A stretch of DNA of 64,000 nt from Paenibacillus sp. FSL R5-0345. GTDB lineage: Bacteria; Bacillota; Bacilli; Paenibacillales; Paenibacillaceae. The stretch lies in the NCBI RefSeq assembly GCF_000758585.1, contig NZ_CP009281.1:2356001-2420000 (forward strand), written 5' to 3'. The notes below the pieces were generated by a model that was not told the DNA's origin, made no database searches, and was given only the letters and a program-made list of their open reading frames with translations. Of this stretch, positions 8,510 to 18,463 are shown one piece after another (positions within the stretch are counted from its first letter, which is position 1; every line of letters begins with the position of its first letter). Both the position numbers and the translations under genes were made by a program.

Positions 8510-8818
8510 ATGAAATGGGTAGCTCAGCTTCCGTATTATAAGATACAGCGGGAAATCAAGGATGGAGAACAACGAAGTTTTCCGTGTAATAGGCTAATGT
8601 ATCTGTACAAAGATAGAATTGTAACTCGTCATCGTGAATTTCCAATAAAAGATATTTTAGATATGTCCTATCGCTCAATGGGGGATACTGGAGGTATGTT
8701 CTATCTACATACGAGTAAGGGCGTATATGCTTATTTAGTAGAGTGTGATCCTGAAAGTTTTATTCATACTTTTAAAGAACAGCAAATGAATAAAATTGAG
8801 CGTTCTGATAGGCCGTGA
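8510..8818 (+). CDS. Conserved small protein of unknown function
   Basis: A 102-residue soluble protein preceded by a clear SD (aggaggac). I do not recognise a named family. The pattern of short strands (RLMYLYKDRIVTRHREFP, MFYLHTSKGVYAYLV) ending in an amphipathic helix (DPESFIHTFKEQ) resembles a small PH-like fold, but this is only an impression. It lies 44 bp before the nucleoside hydrolase gene without an obvious terminator between them, so they may be co-transcribed. Confidence 0.7.
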   Translation: MKWVAQLPYYKIQREIKDGEQRSFPCNRLMYLYKDRIVTRHREFPIKDILDMSYRSMGDTGGMFYLHTSKGVYAYLVECDPESFIHTFKEQQMNKIERSDRP

Positions 8819-8861
8819 TATGATAATCCATACGACATTGCACAAATGGGAGAGAACATAA

Positions 8862-9812
8862 ATGAGTAAAACACGAATTATTATTGATGCAGACACAGGG
8901 ATTGACGACGCACTAGCAATTCTATATGCCTTGCGTGCTCCAAATGTAATTGTAGAAGGAATTACAACTGTTTTTGGGAATATTGATGTCGAGAAGGCAG
9001 CTGACAATTCACTGCGACTGATTGAGCTTGCTAAACCAGATTACGAAATTCCTGTAGCGATCGGAGCATCCAAGGCACTCGTTCGTGAGCACTCAGGTTA
9101 CGCCACTCATGTGCATGGTGAGAACGGCATTGGTAATGTGGAAATTGCACCATCTAGCCAGCGTCCCATTAGCGAAACTGCATCTGAGTTTATTGTTCGG
9201 ATGGCTAATGAGAATCCCGGAGAAATTGTATTAGTTACACTGGCACATCTAACCAACCTCTCGATGGCGCTTGATATGGACCCTGGTATTAAGAATACTT
9301 TGAAAAAAGTAGTAGTGATGGGCGGTACGATCTTCAATCCCGGCAATAGAACACCGGTTGCGGAAGCGAATATTGCTGGAGACCCGGAAGCTGCTGATCA
9401 TGTATTTACATCTGGACTTCCCGTTATGATGGTAGGTTTAGACGTTACGCTTAAGACGCGGATCACTCAAGAGCATATTGATTTATTAAATCGTTTTGGA
9501 CGTGAAGAAAATAAAGCGATTATTTCGTTTATGGAACAATCGCTTACTCATTATTTTAATTTCTACCGTGAAGCGAACTTTTTGATCAACAGTGCACCGC
9601 TGCATGATCCGCTCGCGCTTATGGTTGCGCTGCAACCAGACCTTGTAACTTACAAAGAAATGAATGTTCGTGTGGAGCACAAAGGTGAGTTTACATCGGG
9701 AATGGTCGTAGCGGATTTGCGGGCTCAGCCAAAAGTGGGTAGCCCTATACAAGTTGCTGTGGATGTAGATGTTGAACGAGCGGTGGGGACTTTTTTGAGC
9801 GTGTTTATGTAG
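8862..9812 (+). CDS. Nucleoside hydrolase (IU-nucleoside hydrolase family)
   Basis: A 316-residue protein with the diagnostic N-terminal calcium-binding motif IDADTGIDDALAI, the VHGENGIGN segment, VVMGGTIFNPGNRTPVAEANI and the C-terminal HDPLAL. The family cleaves the N-glycosidic bond of ribonucleosides in purine/pyrimidine salvage. Length is normal. SD gggagag precedes the ATG. Substrate preference (pyrimidine or inosine/uridine) cannot be resolved from sequence alone. Confidence 0.93.
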   Translation: MSKTRIIIDADTGIDDALAILYALRAPNVIVEGITTVFGNIDVEKAADNSLRLIELAKPDYEIPVAIGASKALVREHSGYATHVHGENGIGNVEIAPSSQRPISETASEFIVRMANENPGEIVLVTLAHLTNLSMALDMDPGIKNTLKKVVVMGGTIFNPGNRTPVAEANIAGDPEAADHVFTSGLPVMMVGLDVTLKTRITQEHIDLLNRFGREENKAIISFMEQSLTHYFNFYREANFLINSAPLHDPLALMVALQPDLVTYKEMNVRVEHKGEFTSGMVVADLRAQPKVGSPIQVAVDVDVERAVGTFLSVFM

Positions 9813-9970
9813 TTTAGTCGACTTCTTCTGATGTGAAAAATAATATCGAAGCTCATAGATGACAATCTATTAATTTTACAATTGGATAATCTTTGGTAAA
9901 ATGGTAGAAGACATATAAAGAGTTTAAGAGATTACACTTCATATCATGGAAGATGGGAGACTTAACAGTC

Positions 9971-11224
9971 ATGAACAAACGGATTGGTAAATTAGTCTTA
10001 TGTCTGGCGATTTCGCTAGGCGGCACCACAGCTGTATTCCAAAATACTACACAAGCAGCCTCCGCTGGGGGAGTTAGTATTGTACTGGATGGTTATGCAC
10101 TACCGTTTCCAGTAGAGCCTGTTGTGATGAACGGAACCACGATGGTCCCATTCCGAGCGATATCTGAAGCATTGGGGATCAACGTAGAGTGGAATCAAGC
10201 CCTTAAGAAAATTACCGTGACCAAAACGGATACAGCGGGTACTAAAGTGGTAACTTTGACCCTGGGTAGCAAAAATGCAGGCGTAAACGGCGAAGTTGTG
10301 AAGCTGGGGGTTGCCCCGCAAACGATCCGCAATAACACGATGATTCCGCTTAGCTTCTTCGGCCAGCAGTTTGGTGCGGGCGTAGCATGGGATCAAGCGA
10401 CGAAGACCGTCTCAATCACTTCACCAAAGACGGGTATGTATAAGCTTGGTTTCTATGCGCTTAGTTCATACAGCGAAATTTCGTTGCTTTCTAGCTTTGA
10501 TGCTGTAGCTTTTGGGTGGAGCGGAATTGATAAAACCGGACAATTCACCACGACAGGCACTGACTTTAGATGGCCCCAAGCTGCTGGGGATGTAACTCCA
10601 GAGTCTATTATCTCAAATGCAGCAGCAGGGGGCACAGCGCCTTATCTGATGGTCTTTTCGGGTGATACTGCATCCGAGCTGACGAAGAACCTGGAAGATA
10701 AAGTGCTTCAAGAGCAGACGATTACAGGAATTGTCGATCTGGCTACACAAAAGGGCTTTCAAGGAGTTACGCTGGATCTTGAGGGACTGGGTTTAACAGG
10801 AGATAAAGCAAAGGTGCAAGCCGATTATAATGCTTTTGTGAAGAATCTGTCTCAAAAAGTACACGCAGCAGGTCTTAAGCTTACTGTGATCCTTCATCCA
10901 TTAAACAGCTCTTATAAAGGTTATGATTACAAGACGCTAGGCAGCCTAGCAGATGATTTGGTCATTATGTCTTATGATTATTTGAAAGAGAAAAAAATTC
11001 CAGAGCCGATGAGTTTAGTTGATGAAGGCATCCGGCTTGCACTTCAGCAAGTAAGTAAGGATAAGCTGATTCTGGGTATTTCCGTTTATAGTGAGAATGA
11101 AACTTCAGTGAATTCTAAGGTTGGACTTGCCAAACGTTATGGTCTTAAAGGGATTGCGATCTGGCGCGTTGGCTTGATTGGGCAGCCTGTCTGGAATGAG
11201 ATGGGGAAATCGGTGGAGTTGTAA
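9971..11224 (+). CDS. Secreted protein with copper amine oxidase N-terminal domain and GH18 domain
   Basis: A signal peptide (MNKRIGKLVLCLAISLGG... ending near TQA) is followed by a copper-amine-oxidase-N-like stalk domain of about 110 residues (VPFRAISEALGINVEWN, IPLSFFGQQFG). A glycosyl hydrolase 18 type barrel follows, with the catalytic-site strand GVTLDLEGLG and LVIMSYDYL. Such proteins act on the cell wall or chitin-like polymers, as in spore/cortex YaaH-like hydrolases. I chose ATG at 9971 because gggaga lies 10 bp upstream and the signal peptide then starts with MNKR; an in-frame ATG at 9953 is possible. It is monocistronic, with a strong terminator. Confidence 0.85.
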   Translation: MNKRIGKLVLCLAISLGGTTAVFQNTTQAASAGGVSIVLDGYALPFPVEPVVMNGTTMVPFRAISEALGINVEWNQALKKITVTKTDTAGTKVVTLTLGSKNAGVNGEVVKLGVAPQTIRNNTMIPLSFFGQQFGAGVAWDQATKTVSITSPKTGMYKLGFYALSSYSEISLLSSFDAVAFGWSGIDKTGQFTTTGTDFRWPQAAGDVTPESIISNAAAGGTAPYLMVFSGDTASELTKNLEDKVLQEQTITGIVDLATQKGFQGVTLDLEGLGLTGDKAKVQADYNAFVKNLSQKVHAAGLKLTVILHPLNSSYKGYDYKTLGSLADDLVIMSYDYLKEKKIPEPMSLVDEGIRLALQQVSKDKLILGISVYSENETSVNSKVGLAKRYGLKGIAIWRVGLIGQPVWNEMGKSVEL

Positions 11225-11244
11225 GGAAATGTGATATGAAAAGA

Positions 11245-11277
11245 AACAGGCTGCCATCTGGCAGCCTGTTTTATTTA
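11245..11277. terminator. Bidirectional intrinsic terminator
   Basis: A perfect 11 bp stem aacaggctgcc/ggcagcctgtt with loop atct lies between convergent genes. T-rich tracts follow on both strands (ttatttat; ttctttt). Confidence 0.92.
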
Positions 11278-11819
11278 TACATACCATTCTTAATGGACTC
11301 GATGGTGGTGAACATCTGTGAATATACAGATTTAATATTGGGTTCATTTACTTTGTCGTTATAAATACCGTATTCCCAAGATCTAAATTTTTCACCATTA
11401 TGGAAATAGCCTGTGACATACATATTATTATTAAAATTTGTTAAAGAAGAGTGCTCATACGATACGTCTTCAAGAACAAACGGCATAAATGATTTCGTAG
11501 CTCCAATAAAGAAGAAAGGAATTCCTGCCTTTGTATATACTTTAACATACTTGTTGTCGTCCGCTTCTTGCAGATGCTCCTTCATAATTATTACGGCATC
11601 ATAATTAGAGGAGAGCTTTGTATAATCTTCTAATTCATCAAAGGAAATACTGGTGAAGCGGATCTGATCTTCTCTTACTTTCGGGACTTCGCCAACAACG
11701 CCTACGGATAGGCCTTTTCCTGAGTACAGCGGTGTATCAACCGTATCAGCATTAGATGTACAGCCTGTAACAAATATGAATATTAGGATAATGAGTGCGT
11801 TTCGAATGATTCTCCTCAT
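11271..11819 (-). CDS. Putative lipoprotein of unknown function
   Basis: A 182-residue protein with a lipoprotein signal: positively charged MRRIIRN, a hydrophobic core and the lipobox FVTGC (C20), so it is probably anchored on the outer face of the membrane. The mature part has no motif I recognise. It is single, convergent with the GH18 gene, and shares the bidirectional terminator. Confidence 0.75.
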   Translation of the reverse strand: MRRIIRNALIILIFIFVTGCTSNADTVDTPLYSGKGLSVGVVGEVPKVREDQIRFTSISFDELEDYTKLSSNYDAVIIMKEHLQEADDNKYVKVYTKAGIPFFFIGATKSFMPFVLEDVSYEHSSLTNFNNNMYVTGYFHNGEKFRSWEYGIYNDKVNEPNIKSVYSQMFTTIESIKNGMYK

Positions 11820-11949
11820 TTTTTGGCTCCTTTCAAGCGTTCTGCATGAGTTGTGTTAGCTTACAATAAAGCATTATACTGGAAAATAATGGTGTGGACC
11901 AGTAAATGGGTCATGGACTTCGAACAACATGATTCTGAGGAGGGTTATT

Positions 11950-12378
11950 TTGCATCCAATTACAGCAATAGAAATCATATTTTCGGTTGTTTTTGTCCTC
12001 ATTCTATTTGGAGTAGCCTTGTTTTTACCCCATAAGATTAGGAAGCCTAGTTTAATTATAGTATCTTCAATCACTGTACTTTTGTTATTATCCTTCGCTA
12101 TTCGCCCCTACTGGATTGACTATCAAGTATCCCGAAAAACAGAACAACTCAATCACTATTTGGAGGAGAGATACCCTAATCAAGAATGGGAAATTAGTCG
12201 ACAAGTAGGTAGACAATATAATCCTTATCATTTACAAGTAAGATTTAAAAACGAAAAAGGTTGGATTTATATTTATTCAGTAGTAAATGAGAAGAAAATT
12301 CACCAGAGTGTTTGGATACCACCAGGAGGTAAGTTTTTCGAAGAAGGAAAACATTACGAGAGTTATCAATTGGAGTAA
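11950..12378 (+). CDS. Small membrane protein of unknown function
   Basis: About 142 residues. Two hydrophobic segments (IEIIFSVVFVLILFGVALFL and IIVSSITVLLLLSFAI) are followed by a soluble C-terminal half rich in aromatic and charged residues. I choose the TTG at 11950 because gaggaggg lies 5 bp upstream; an in-frame ATG at 11929 has no such site. No family recognised. It is flanked by an opposite-strand lipoprotein gene and a radical SAM gene. Confidence 0.65.
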   Translation: MHPITAIEIIFSVVFVLILFGVALFLPHKIRKPSLIIVSSITVLLLLSFAIRPYWIDYQVSRKTEQLNHYLEERYPNQEWEISRQVGRQYNPYHLQVRFKNEKGWIYIYSVVNEKKIHQSVWIPPGGKFFEEGKHYESYQLE

Positions 12379-12500
12379 TTGCTAAGTAGATGAAATATTC
12401 GACTGTTATAAACCTCACATTAACCTATGCCATAAACCTTTATAATCTCTAAGGTTGAACTCTTGAACCAAATTCATTTTTTAAAGGAGGACTTTAGAGT

Positions 12501-13448
12501 ATGAGATATAAAGCATTGGAATTAGACAAACCGCTAACTTATGAGCTGGAAGGCTTAGAAATAGGAGTCACCTCGAACTGTAATTTTCGCTGCGATTATT
12601 GTTGTGCTTATAATAGAAATGATGGACAAAGTATCAAAGCCAAAGAGGTCATCCGGATTCTTGAAGAGCTTCCGGGTCTAAAAAGAGTGCGTTTATCAGG
12701 TGGCGAGGTCACATTAAAGTTCGATGACTGTGTAGAGATTGTAAACTACTGCTCATCCAGAGGGATTCAGACACAGCTCAATTCTAACGGTAGTCTTTTA
12801 AATGCTGAACGGATTGATCAATTGGTCGCTGCCGGATTAACGACGATACATATTTCCTTCAATTTTACTACAGCGGATGCGTTCTCTCGTTATTATAATA
12901 TTCATCCAAGCATCTATGAGAAAATAAGAGAGAACATTACTTTGTTCGCTGCCACAAGTGTAGATACGGTGCTGGAGACACTATTGTTCAGTGAAACGCA
13001 GGATAACATGAAGGAAATTAGTGATCATGTCTATGCTATGGGCGTCAGAACACATGAGATTCAGAACAGTATTATCATGGATCATACCGGCTGGAAATCA
13101 ATTGCTGCCCGCGAACAATTAAAGAACGCTGTAAGTGAACTGATAGCACAGAAGAAAGAGGATACAATCCTGTATTTCACCTGCATGGACCGCTTTATGG
13201 ATGCGCTTGGCTTCGAGGAGCAACCGGGCGTTTATTTTCCTCACTGCATAGAGGGCAAGAAACAGCTTCATCTACATGGAAATGGGGACATTTTGATCTC
13301 TGAATTGTGCCACCCGGTTATTATCGGAAACATTTATCAGGGGACTTCACTGAAGGACTTGTATAGTAACATGCCCGCGCCTTTGGCTCAGTTCCTTGAT
13401 AAACTGCCATGCCCAGCACTGGACGCATTGTTTCCGCAAGGTGTTTAA
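12501..13448 (+). CDS. Radical SAM protein
   Basis: A 315-residue radical SAM enzyme with the CxxxCxxC motif in TSNCNFRCDYCC (C27, C31, C34), which binds the [4Fe-4S] cluster that activates S-adenosylmethionine. The GGE motif (LSGGEVTLKFDD) follows. The architecture is MoaA-like. A C-terminal stretch with two cysteines (FPHCIEGKK, ISELCHPV) could hold an auxiliary site but lacks a full SPASM pattern. A strong SD (aaaggagg) and its own terminator make it monocistronic. No precursor peptide or pathway partner is visible, so the substrate is unknown. Confidence 0.88.
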   Translation: MRYKALELDKPLTYELEGLEIGVTSNCNFRCDYCCAYNRNDGQSIKAKEVIRILEELPGLKRVRLSGGEVTLKFDDCVEIVNYCSSRGIQTQLNSNGSLLNAERIDQLVAAGLTTIHISFNFTTADAFSRYYNIHPSIYEKIRENITLFAATSVDTVLETLLFSETQDNMKEISDHVYAMGVRTHEIQNSIIMDHTGWKSIAAREQLKNAVSELIAQKKEDTILYFTCMDRFMDALGFEEQPGVYFPHCIEGKKQLHLHGNGDILISELCHPVIIGNIYQGTSLKDLYSNMPAPLAQFLDKLPCPALDALFPQGV

Positions 13449-13480
13449 ACCGTTTAGCGATTCTATAGAAATTACTTCTA

Positions 13481-13510
13481 GGAGCCAATTTTAATAATTG
13501 GTTCCTTTTT
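13481..13510 (+). terminator. Intrinsic terminator after the radical SAM gene
   Basis: A 10 bp stem ggagccaatt/aattggttcc (one G-U) with a 5 nt loop is followed by five T. Confidence 0.85.
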
Positions 13511-13590
13511 GTGTGGTGGATTAATGGAAAGTCCTGTATGATCTCTGTAAGCTTATAGAGGCGGTTACAACTTAAATTTGCAGATAAGGA

Positions 13591-14655
13591 ATGTATGACA
13601 TCCATACATATGGTATGCGACACATGCTTACGAATATAAGAAATGGACTCAACAAATCCAATGTTGTACTCGAAAAAATCATGCCATTATTAACACCTAC
13701 TGCCATCGTGGTTGGCGTACTTAATGAAAGCAGACTGCTACCGTTCACAGGTCTTGTTCCTTGGATTTTCGCCTTTATGACATTGATCGGAAGCTTGAAG
13801 TCCAATCTCAAGGATCTGCTGGGTGTACTGCTGAAACCACAGAAGCTGATAGTGTTGATGATCATTCTCCATATCGTGATGCCGCTTATCGGCTGGCTCG
13901 TTGCAAGTGCTGTCTTTCCAGAAGATCCCTACACTGTGACTGGATTTGTACTGTTGTTCGCAATCCCTACGGGTGTCGTTAGTGTGGTGTGGGTATCCAT
14001 ATATGGAGGGAATATTGCACTGACTTTGGCACTTATTCTGATAGATACACTCGTATCACCGATTGTCGTTCCGGGTACCTTGTATTTGCTCATGGGAGCA
14101 AGTGTGGAAATTCAGCTGGGGGAAATGATGAAAGGGCTCCTATGGATGGTTGTCATTCCTTCGCTGGTCGGTATGCTTCTGAATCAATGGACAAAGGGCA
14201 AGGTGAATACGGTATGTGGACCGCCGCTTTCCCCGTTTGTAAAGGTTGGATTGTTTATGGTCGTTTCTATTAACGGTGCCAGCATTGCTCGTTATCTGAA
14301 ACACCCGGATAGTAAATTAGCGATTATTATTGGCGTAACTTTCTTAACGGTAGTTCTTGGATATGTAATCGGAGCCTTGGTATCACGCCGTTTCCGCTTT
14401 AGCTATGAAGATTCTGTGGCTGTGCAATTTAATTCCGGCATGCGTAATTTAAGCGCGGGTGCTGTGCTCGCAGTAAAATATTTCCCTCCGGCTGTTGCAC
14501 TCCCTGTTATTTCAGGAATGTTATTTCAACAAATACTCGCCGCAATGTCTGGTCTATTTTTACGGAACAGAACTAAAAGCGCCTTAACGGGTGGTGCAGT
14601 CACGCAAGTGAATACAGTTTCCCAGTCAGAACAGCCTATTTCATCACAGCGGTAA
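13591..14655 (+). CDS. Bile acid:sodium symporter family transporter
   Basis: A 354-residue polytopic membrane protein of the SBF/BASS superfamily. It has about nine to ten hydrophobic segments and the family-type patterns LFAIPTGVVSVVWVSIYGGN and VQFNSGMRNLSAGAVLA. Members carry organic anions with sodium; in bacilli the substrates are mostly unknown. The start is uncertain: ATG at 13591 follows aagga with no spacing, and ATGs at 13615 and 13624 are alternatives with weak sites. It is monocistronic, and nothing in the neighbourhood suggests a substrate. Confidence 0.82.
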   Translation: MYDIHTYGMRHMLTNIRNGLNKSNVVLEKIMPLLTPTAIVVGVLNESRLLPFTGLVPWIFAFMTLIGSLKSNLKDLLGVLLKPQKLIVLMIILHIVMPLIGWLVASAVFPEDPYTVTGFVLLFAIPTGVVSVVWVSIYGGNIALTLALILIDTLVSPIVVPGTLYLLMGASVEIQLGEMMKGLLWMVVIPSLVGMLLNQWTKGKVNTVCGPPLSPFVKVGLFMVVSINGASIARYLKHPDSKLAIIIGVTFLTVVLGYVIGALVSRRFRFSYEDSVAVQFNSGMRNLSAGAVLAVKYFPPAVALPVISGMLFQQILAAMSGLFLRNRTKSALTGGAVTQVNTVSQSEQPISSQR

Positions 14656-14865
14656 AACAGGTCTTATTAACTATTCCATAAAAAGTGTCCAAACTTGTAG
14701 AACTAGATTTTTTTCATTTATATGCAATAATTCGACATTTTTTGATATTTTCCGTATTTTCGCTTAGTCAATATTCACTAATTTATCATGATATCCGATA
14801 GTAATTGTATTATTTACAATTGCTTTGTTCATGAATGAGCAAGTTGTCGGAAGGATGAGAAGCGT

Positions 14866-16899
14866 ATGAAGATTCGCCTTAAGCTATCATTTATGTTGAT
14901 AGGAGTAACCCTGTTATGTATAACGGTAATGGGAGTATTTACGTATTTGAAGTCAACTCATGCGATTGTGAGTCTTACTGAGAATTCAATGAAGCAGGTC
15001 AATACGAATAAAGCACAGACCATATCGTCTATGATTTCGAAAGAGCAGAGAAGTATTGAGCTTATTGCCGGTAGGTCGGAAATTGTCGAATTGCTGCTTC
15101 AAGCAGGAAACGGCGGAGTTAGCAAAGGGGATAAGCTTCAGAATGAGGTGAATATCAGCCTTCAGGAAATCGTGGAGGCTGCAGGAAACCTTGAACATGT
15201 TTTTGTTAGTGATATGAAGGGCATCGCTGTGGCTGACAGTGACATCAAGCTTATAGGTACGGATTTTAGTGATAGAAATTATTCGAAGAAAGTAATGGAG
15301 ACTGCGGCGCCGGTAATTAGTGAAACGCTGAAATCGAAATCTACTGGAGCTTATGTGGTGGCTTTTGTGCATCCAGTTAAGAGTAACGGAAAGATGATTG
15401 GATATGTGGCTTCAGCGGTTTCAGCAGATAGTATGATTAAGTATTTGGCAGATGCAAAAGTAGTAAATACAACGACCTCGTATGCTTATCTTCTCGATGA
15501 GAACGGGAATACACTGTATCATCCGGATAAGAAGCAGGTAGGACAACCTGTTGCCAATGACCAAATCATGGCTGTTGTGAAGCGTGTGAAATCTGGTGAA
15601 AAAGTAGAAGATAGCCTTCTTAGTTATACATATAATGGTGTGGATAAAAAATCAGCCTATACAGTTATGCCGGAGACCAACTGGTTGCTGGGGTTAACTG
15701 CTAATTTAGATGAAATTACGAAGCCAGTGAATGAGATGAGAAACTTTAATCTGGTGTTAGGTGCGGGAAGTTTGATTATAGCATTGCTGATTGCTTTATA
15801 TTTTGCCCAAAAAATCTCTTCACCGATTGTTAAACTGACAGAGTTGATAAATAGAACGGCAGAGCTGAATTTGACGTATGACGCCCAGTATGAGTATCTG
15901 ACGAAAAACAAGGATGAAACCGGGACGATCGCCAAAGCAATGCTCCGCACACGTGCTATTCTTCGTGATATGGCTGGCAGTCTAATTACGATCTCAAGCA
16001 AAGTGCTAGATAATGCGGAAACGCTTGAGAAGCTGTCCATAGATGTTCGAGAGAATGCACATGACAATTCAGCAACTACACAGCAGCTATCGGCTGGGAT
16101 GGAGGAGACAGCAGCTTCAACACAAGAGATGACGGCAGCGATTACTGAAATTGATATTAATGTGTCCGAGATCTCCAGTAATGTGAAGGAAGGCGCTGAA
16201 GTTTCCAAACAGATCAGTGAGCGGGCGATGGTGTTACAAGATGAGGCGTTAGAGTCTACGGATAATGCTAAGCGAGTGTATGAATCTGTTCGTATCGATA
16301 TGGAAAAAGCAATTGAACAGTCGAATGCGATCTCAGAGATTAATGTACTGGCGGATACGATTCTATCGATTACTAGTCAGACCAATCTGCTTGCTTTAAA
16401 TGCAGCGATTGAAGCGGCCAGAGCCGGTGAGGCAGGTAGAGGATTTGCTGTTGTAGCTGGTGAAATCCGCAAGCTGGCTGAGAAATCGTCAGAGACAGCG
16501 GCTGGAATTCAAGGAGTCGTTTCCGGCGTATACACTTCTGTTGAGTTAATGAAGGAAAATTCAGAGGCGTTACTCGCTTTTATAGACCAGAATGTTCTTG
16601 GGGATTATGAGCGCTTAACGGAGGTGAGTCAGCAATATAATAGAGATGCTACTACAGTGAATATGTTGATGAATCAATTCGAGACTGCGGCCGATCATCT
16701 AAGTATGGCGGTATCCAGTATATCTATTGCAGTCAATGAAGTGGCTGCTACAGTAAATGAGGGGGCTATCGGTATCCAGGATATTGCGGTAAAAACTGCC
16801 GATATCGTAGAGAAAACTTTCCATGAAGTTACGGTGGCTGACGAGAATACCCAAAGTGCCAAAGAGCTACAGGGGCTGGTAGATCGGTTTAAGATCTAA
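14866..16899 (+). CDS. Methyl-accepting chemotaxis protein with Cache sensor
   Basis: A 677-residue chemoreceptor. TM1 at about residues 7-29, an extracellular double-Cache-like domain to about 290, TM2 ([19 protein letters not shown]), HAMP, then a long coiled-coil signalling domain. The hairpin tip that binds CheA/CheW is present ([19 protein letters not shown] followed by [17 protein letters not shown]). It would sense a small extracellular ligand and feed flagellar signalling. SD ggaagga precedes the ATG. It is monocistronic with a strong GC-rich terminator. Confidence 0.93.
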   Translation: MKIRLKLSFMLIGVTLLCITVMGVFTYLKSTHAIVSLTENSMKQVNTNKAQTISSMISKEQRSIELIAGRSEIVELLLQAGNGGVSKGDKLQNEVNISLQEIVEAAGNLEHVFVSDMKGIAVADSDIKLIGTDFSDRNYSKKVMETAAPVISETLKSKSTGAYVVAFVHPVKSNGKMIGYVASAVSADSMIKYLADAKVVNTTTSYAYLLDENGNTLYHPDKKQVGQPVANDQIMAVVKRVKSGEKVEDSLLSYTYNGVDKKSAYTVMPETNWLLGLTANLDEITKPVNEMRNFNLVLGAGSLIIALLIALYFAQKISSPIVKLTELINRTAELNLTYDAQYEYLTKNKDETGTIAKAMLRTRAILRDMAGSLITISSKVLDNAETLEKLSIDVRENAHDNSATTQQLSAGMEETAASTQEMTAAITEIDINVSEISSNVKEGAEVSKQISERAMVLQDEALESTDNAKRVYESVRIDMEKAIEQSNAISEINVLADTILSITSQTNLLALNAAIEAARAGEAGRGFAVVAGEIRKLAEKSSETAAGIQGVVSGVYTSVELMKENSEALLAFIDQNVLGDYERLTEVSQQYNRDATTVNMLMNQFETAADHLSMAVSSISIAVNEVAATVNEGAIGIQDIAVKTADIVEKTFHEVTVADENTQSAKELQGLVDRFKI

Positions 16900-16990
16900 G
16901 AAGGATTAAGGGAATCTTTATCTGTCATTCATAAAATATTAAGCTTGCAAGGTTATAGTACATGTATAACCTCCCTTAATATATAACTTG

Positions 16991-17020
16991 CCCCGCCGGT
17001 GATCGGCGGGGTCTTTTTTT
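16991..17020 (+). terminator. Intrinsic terminator after the chemoreceptor gene
   Basis: An 8 bp GC stem ccccgccg/cggcgggg (16991-16998 with 17004-17011) is followed by tctttttttg. Confidence 0.9.
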
Positions 17021-17042
17021 GAGCAGTACTTAAGAATGATCC

Positions 17043-18323
17043 TTATTTAGTGATGAGATAAATAGCTTCATCCAGCGGAACGATAACCTCTGTTTGTTCT
17101 TCCATATCCTTCAGACGTACTTTATCGACACTGGATTCGCTCTCGCCGATCAGTATAACGTAACGGATGTTTTTGGATGAGGCTGTGGCGAGCTGCTTTT
17201 TTAATTTTCTTTTTCCGGATACGAGAGTGGTTCTTATAGAACAAGCACGTAGCTCGGCTGCTGCAATCAAAGCTTGTGGGAGTGTCTCACCAATCGGAAT
17301 GACCATAACATTAGCTGCTCTATTTTCTTGGGTAGGTCGTTCTGCTAAGAGTGCCATGATTGACTCCATACCAAAAGACAACCCCACCGTAGGATATTGA
17401 ATATCCTCTCTGCCCACTAGCTGTCCGATAATCGCGTCATATCTGCCTCCGCCACCCAAGCTTGAGGCGAAGGAACCAGATGCATCAAAGATCTCGTAAA
17501 CTGTTCCTGTGTAGAATGAAAGACCTCGGGATAAGAAAGGATCGAAGCGGCAAGTCTCCTGTAGTCCGATGTCTTGGATTAGATTTTGCAGGACGAGAAC
17601 CTCTGACGCACCCGGTTGTGTTGTGAGATTGTATTTGTCGCATAACTGCTCAAAGCTTGGATTGTCCATTTCGATAAGTGCTAGAATCGCTGAGATGGTT
17701 GCAGATTCAAGCCCTTTGGCGATCAACTCGTTCTCGACTCCGCTAATGTTGATTTTTTCAAGTTTATCAAGAGTAAGCATAACGGATAGTTGCTCTTCAG
17801 CAGGTACGCCAATGGACTCCAGAATCTCACTGAGAAAACGTCGGTTATTCCATTTTAGGATGATAGGGATGCCTAGCTTACGGAAAGCTTCGGTAGCTAG
17901 CTGCATCAGCTCTGCTTCAGCCTCAGGGCCGGAAATGCCGACCACATCGACATCACATTGCAGGAATTCACGCAGACGCCCGCGTTTCACAGGTCCATCT
18001 CGGAACACTTTTCCGATCTCATACCGCTTGAAGGGGAACTCTATTCCTGGATTTAAAGCGATCACTTTGGCAAAAGGGATGGTCAGATCATAACGTAACC
18101 CCAGTTTGCGGTTGCCTTGATCCGTGAGCTGGTACATTTCTTTGAGAATTTCATCCCCGCCTGCATATTTCGAGGTCAGTAACTCCAATTCATTTAATAG
18201 TGTCGTATCCATCGATTCAAAATCATAGAGCTCAAACAAGTCCTGCAGCGTATTTTGAATGTTCTTTCTGAGCGCTTGCTCTTGACTGAAGTAATCATAA
18301 GTTCCTTTAATGTTTTGCATCAT
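17043..18323 (-). CDS. hisS: Histidyl-tRNA synthetase, archaeal/eukaryal-like type
   Basis: A 426-residue class II synthetase charging tRNA-His. It begins KGTYDYF and has LRYDLTIPFAK, the motif 2 region REFLQCDVDVVG, the HisA-like segment LSRGLSFYTGTVYEIF (the usual RGLDYYT, here with Asp to Ser) and motif 3 SSLGGGGRYD. A C-terminal anticodon-binding domain follows. From memory of the families, phrases such as LRYDLTIPFA, WNNRRFL and LDKLEKI resemble eukaryotic HARS more than standard bacterial HisS. It is not followed by aspS, unlike the usual Firmicute hisS-aspS pair, so it may be a second copy (HisS2-like). SD aaaaggag precedes ATGATG. The leader has attenuator features annotated separately. 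Confidence 0.9.
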   Translation of the reverse strand: MMQNIKGTYDYFSQEQALRKNIQNTLQDLFELYDFESMDTTLLNELELLTSKYAGGDEILKEMYQLTDQGNRKLGLRYDLTIPFAKVIALNPGIEFPFKRYEIGKVFRDGPVKRGRLREFLQCDVDVVGISGPEAEAELMQLATEAFRKLGIPIILKWNNRRFLSEILESIGVPAEEQLSVMLTLDKLEKINISGVENELIAKGLESATISAILALIEMDNPSFEQLCDKYNLTTQPGASEVLVLQNLIQDIGLQETCRFDPFLSRGLSFYTGTVYEIFDASGSFASSLGGGGRYDAIIGQLVGREDIQYPTVGLSFGMESIMALLAERPTQENRAANVMVIPIGETLPQALIAAAELRACSIRTTLVSGKRKLKKQLATASSKNIRYVILIGESESSVDKVRLKDMEEQTEVIVPLDEAIYLITK

Positions 18324-18357
18324 TAGTAGCTCCTTTTATATTGGCATAGTTTAGAAA

Positions 18358-18393
18358 ATAAAAAAACGCGCAGGACCTCTTGGTCCTGCGCGT
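18358..18393 (-). terminator. Attenuator terminator in the hisS leader
   Basis: Read on the minus strand, a perfect 12 bp stem acgcgcaggacc/ggtcctgcgcgt with a 4 nt loop is followed by ttttttatttt. It lies 35 bp upstream of the hisS start and downstream of its promoter, so it must be read through for hisS expression. Confidence 0.85.
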
Positions 18394-18404
18394 GATCTAT
18401 GCCG

Positions 18405-18463
18405 CAGGGAGGCCAACGCGAGTAGCGTTAGCCTCCCTGAAAAAATTCAGGAGTGCTAACGCT
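18405..18463 (-). promoter_or_regulatory. Mutually exclusive RNA hairpins upstream of hisS
   Basis: On the minus strand three segments occur in order: A (18463-18447), B (18440-18424) and C (18419-18405). B can pair with A (agcgttagcactcctga with tcagggaggctaacgct, 15 of 17 positions) or with C (gcgttggcctccctg, 15 bp with one G-U). The 3' edge of C (cctgcg) can also pair with cgcagg in the 5' arm of the terminator stem. This is the layout of a transcription attenuator; the pairing logic is inferred from sequence only. Confidence 0.65.

Noticed and set aside
12379..13590. RiPP biosynthesis around the radical SAM gene
   Set aside because: No precursor-like peptide, peptidase or ABC exporter is adjacent, and a terminator follows the gene directly.
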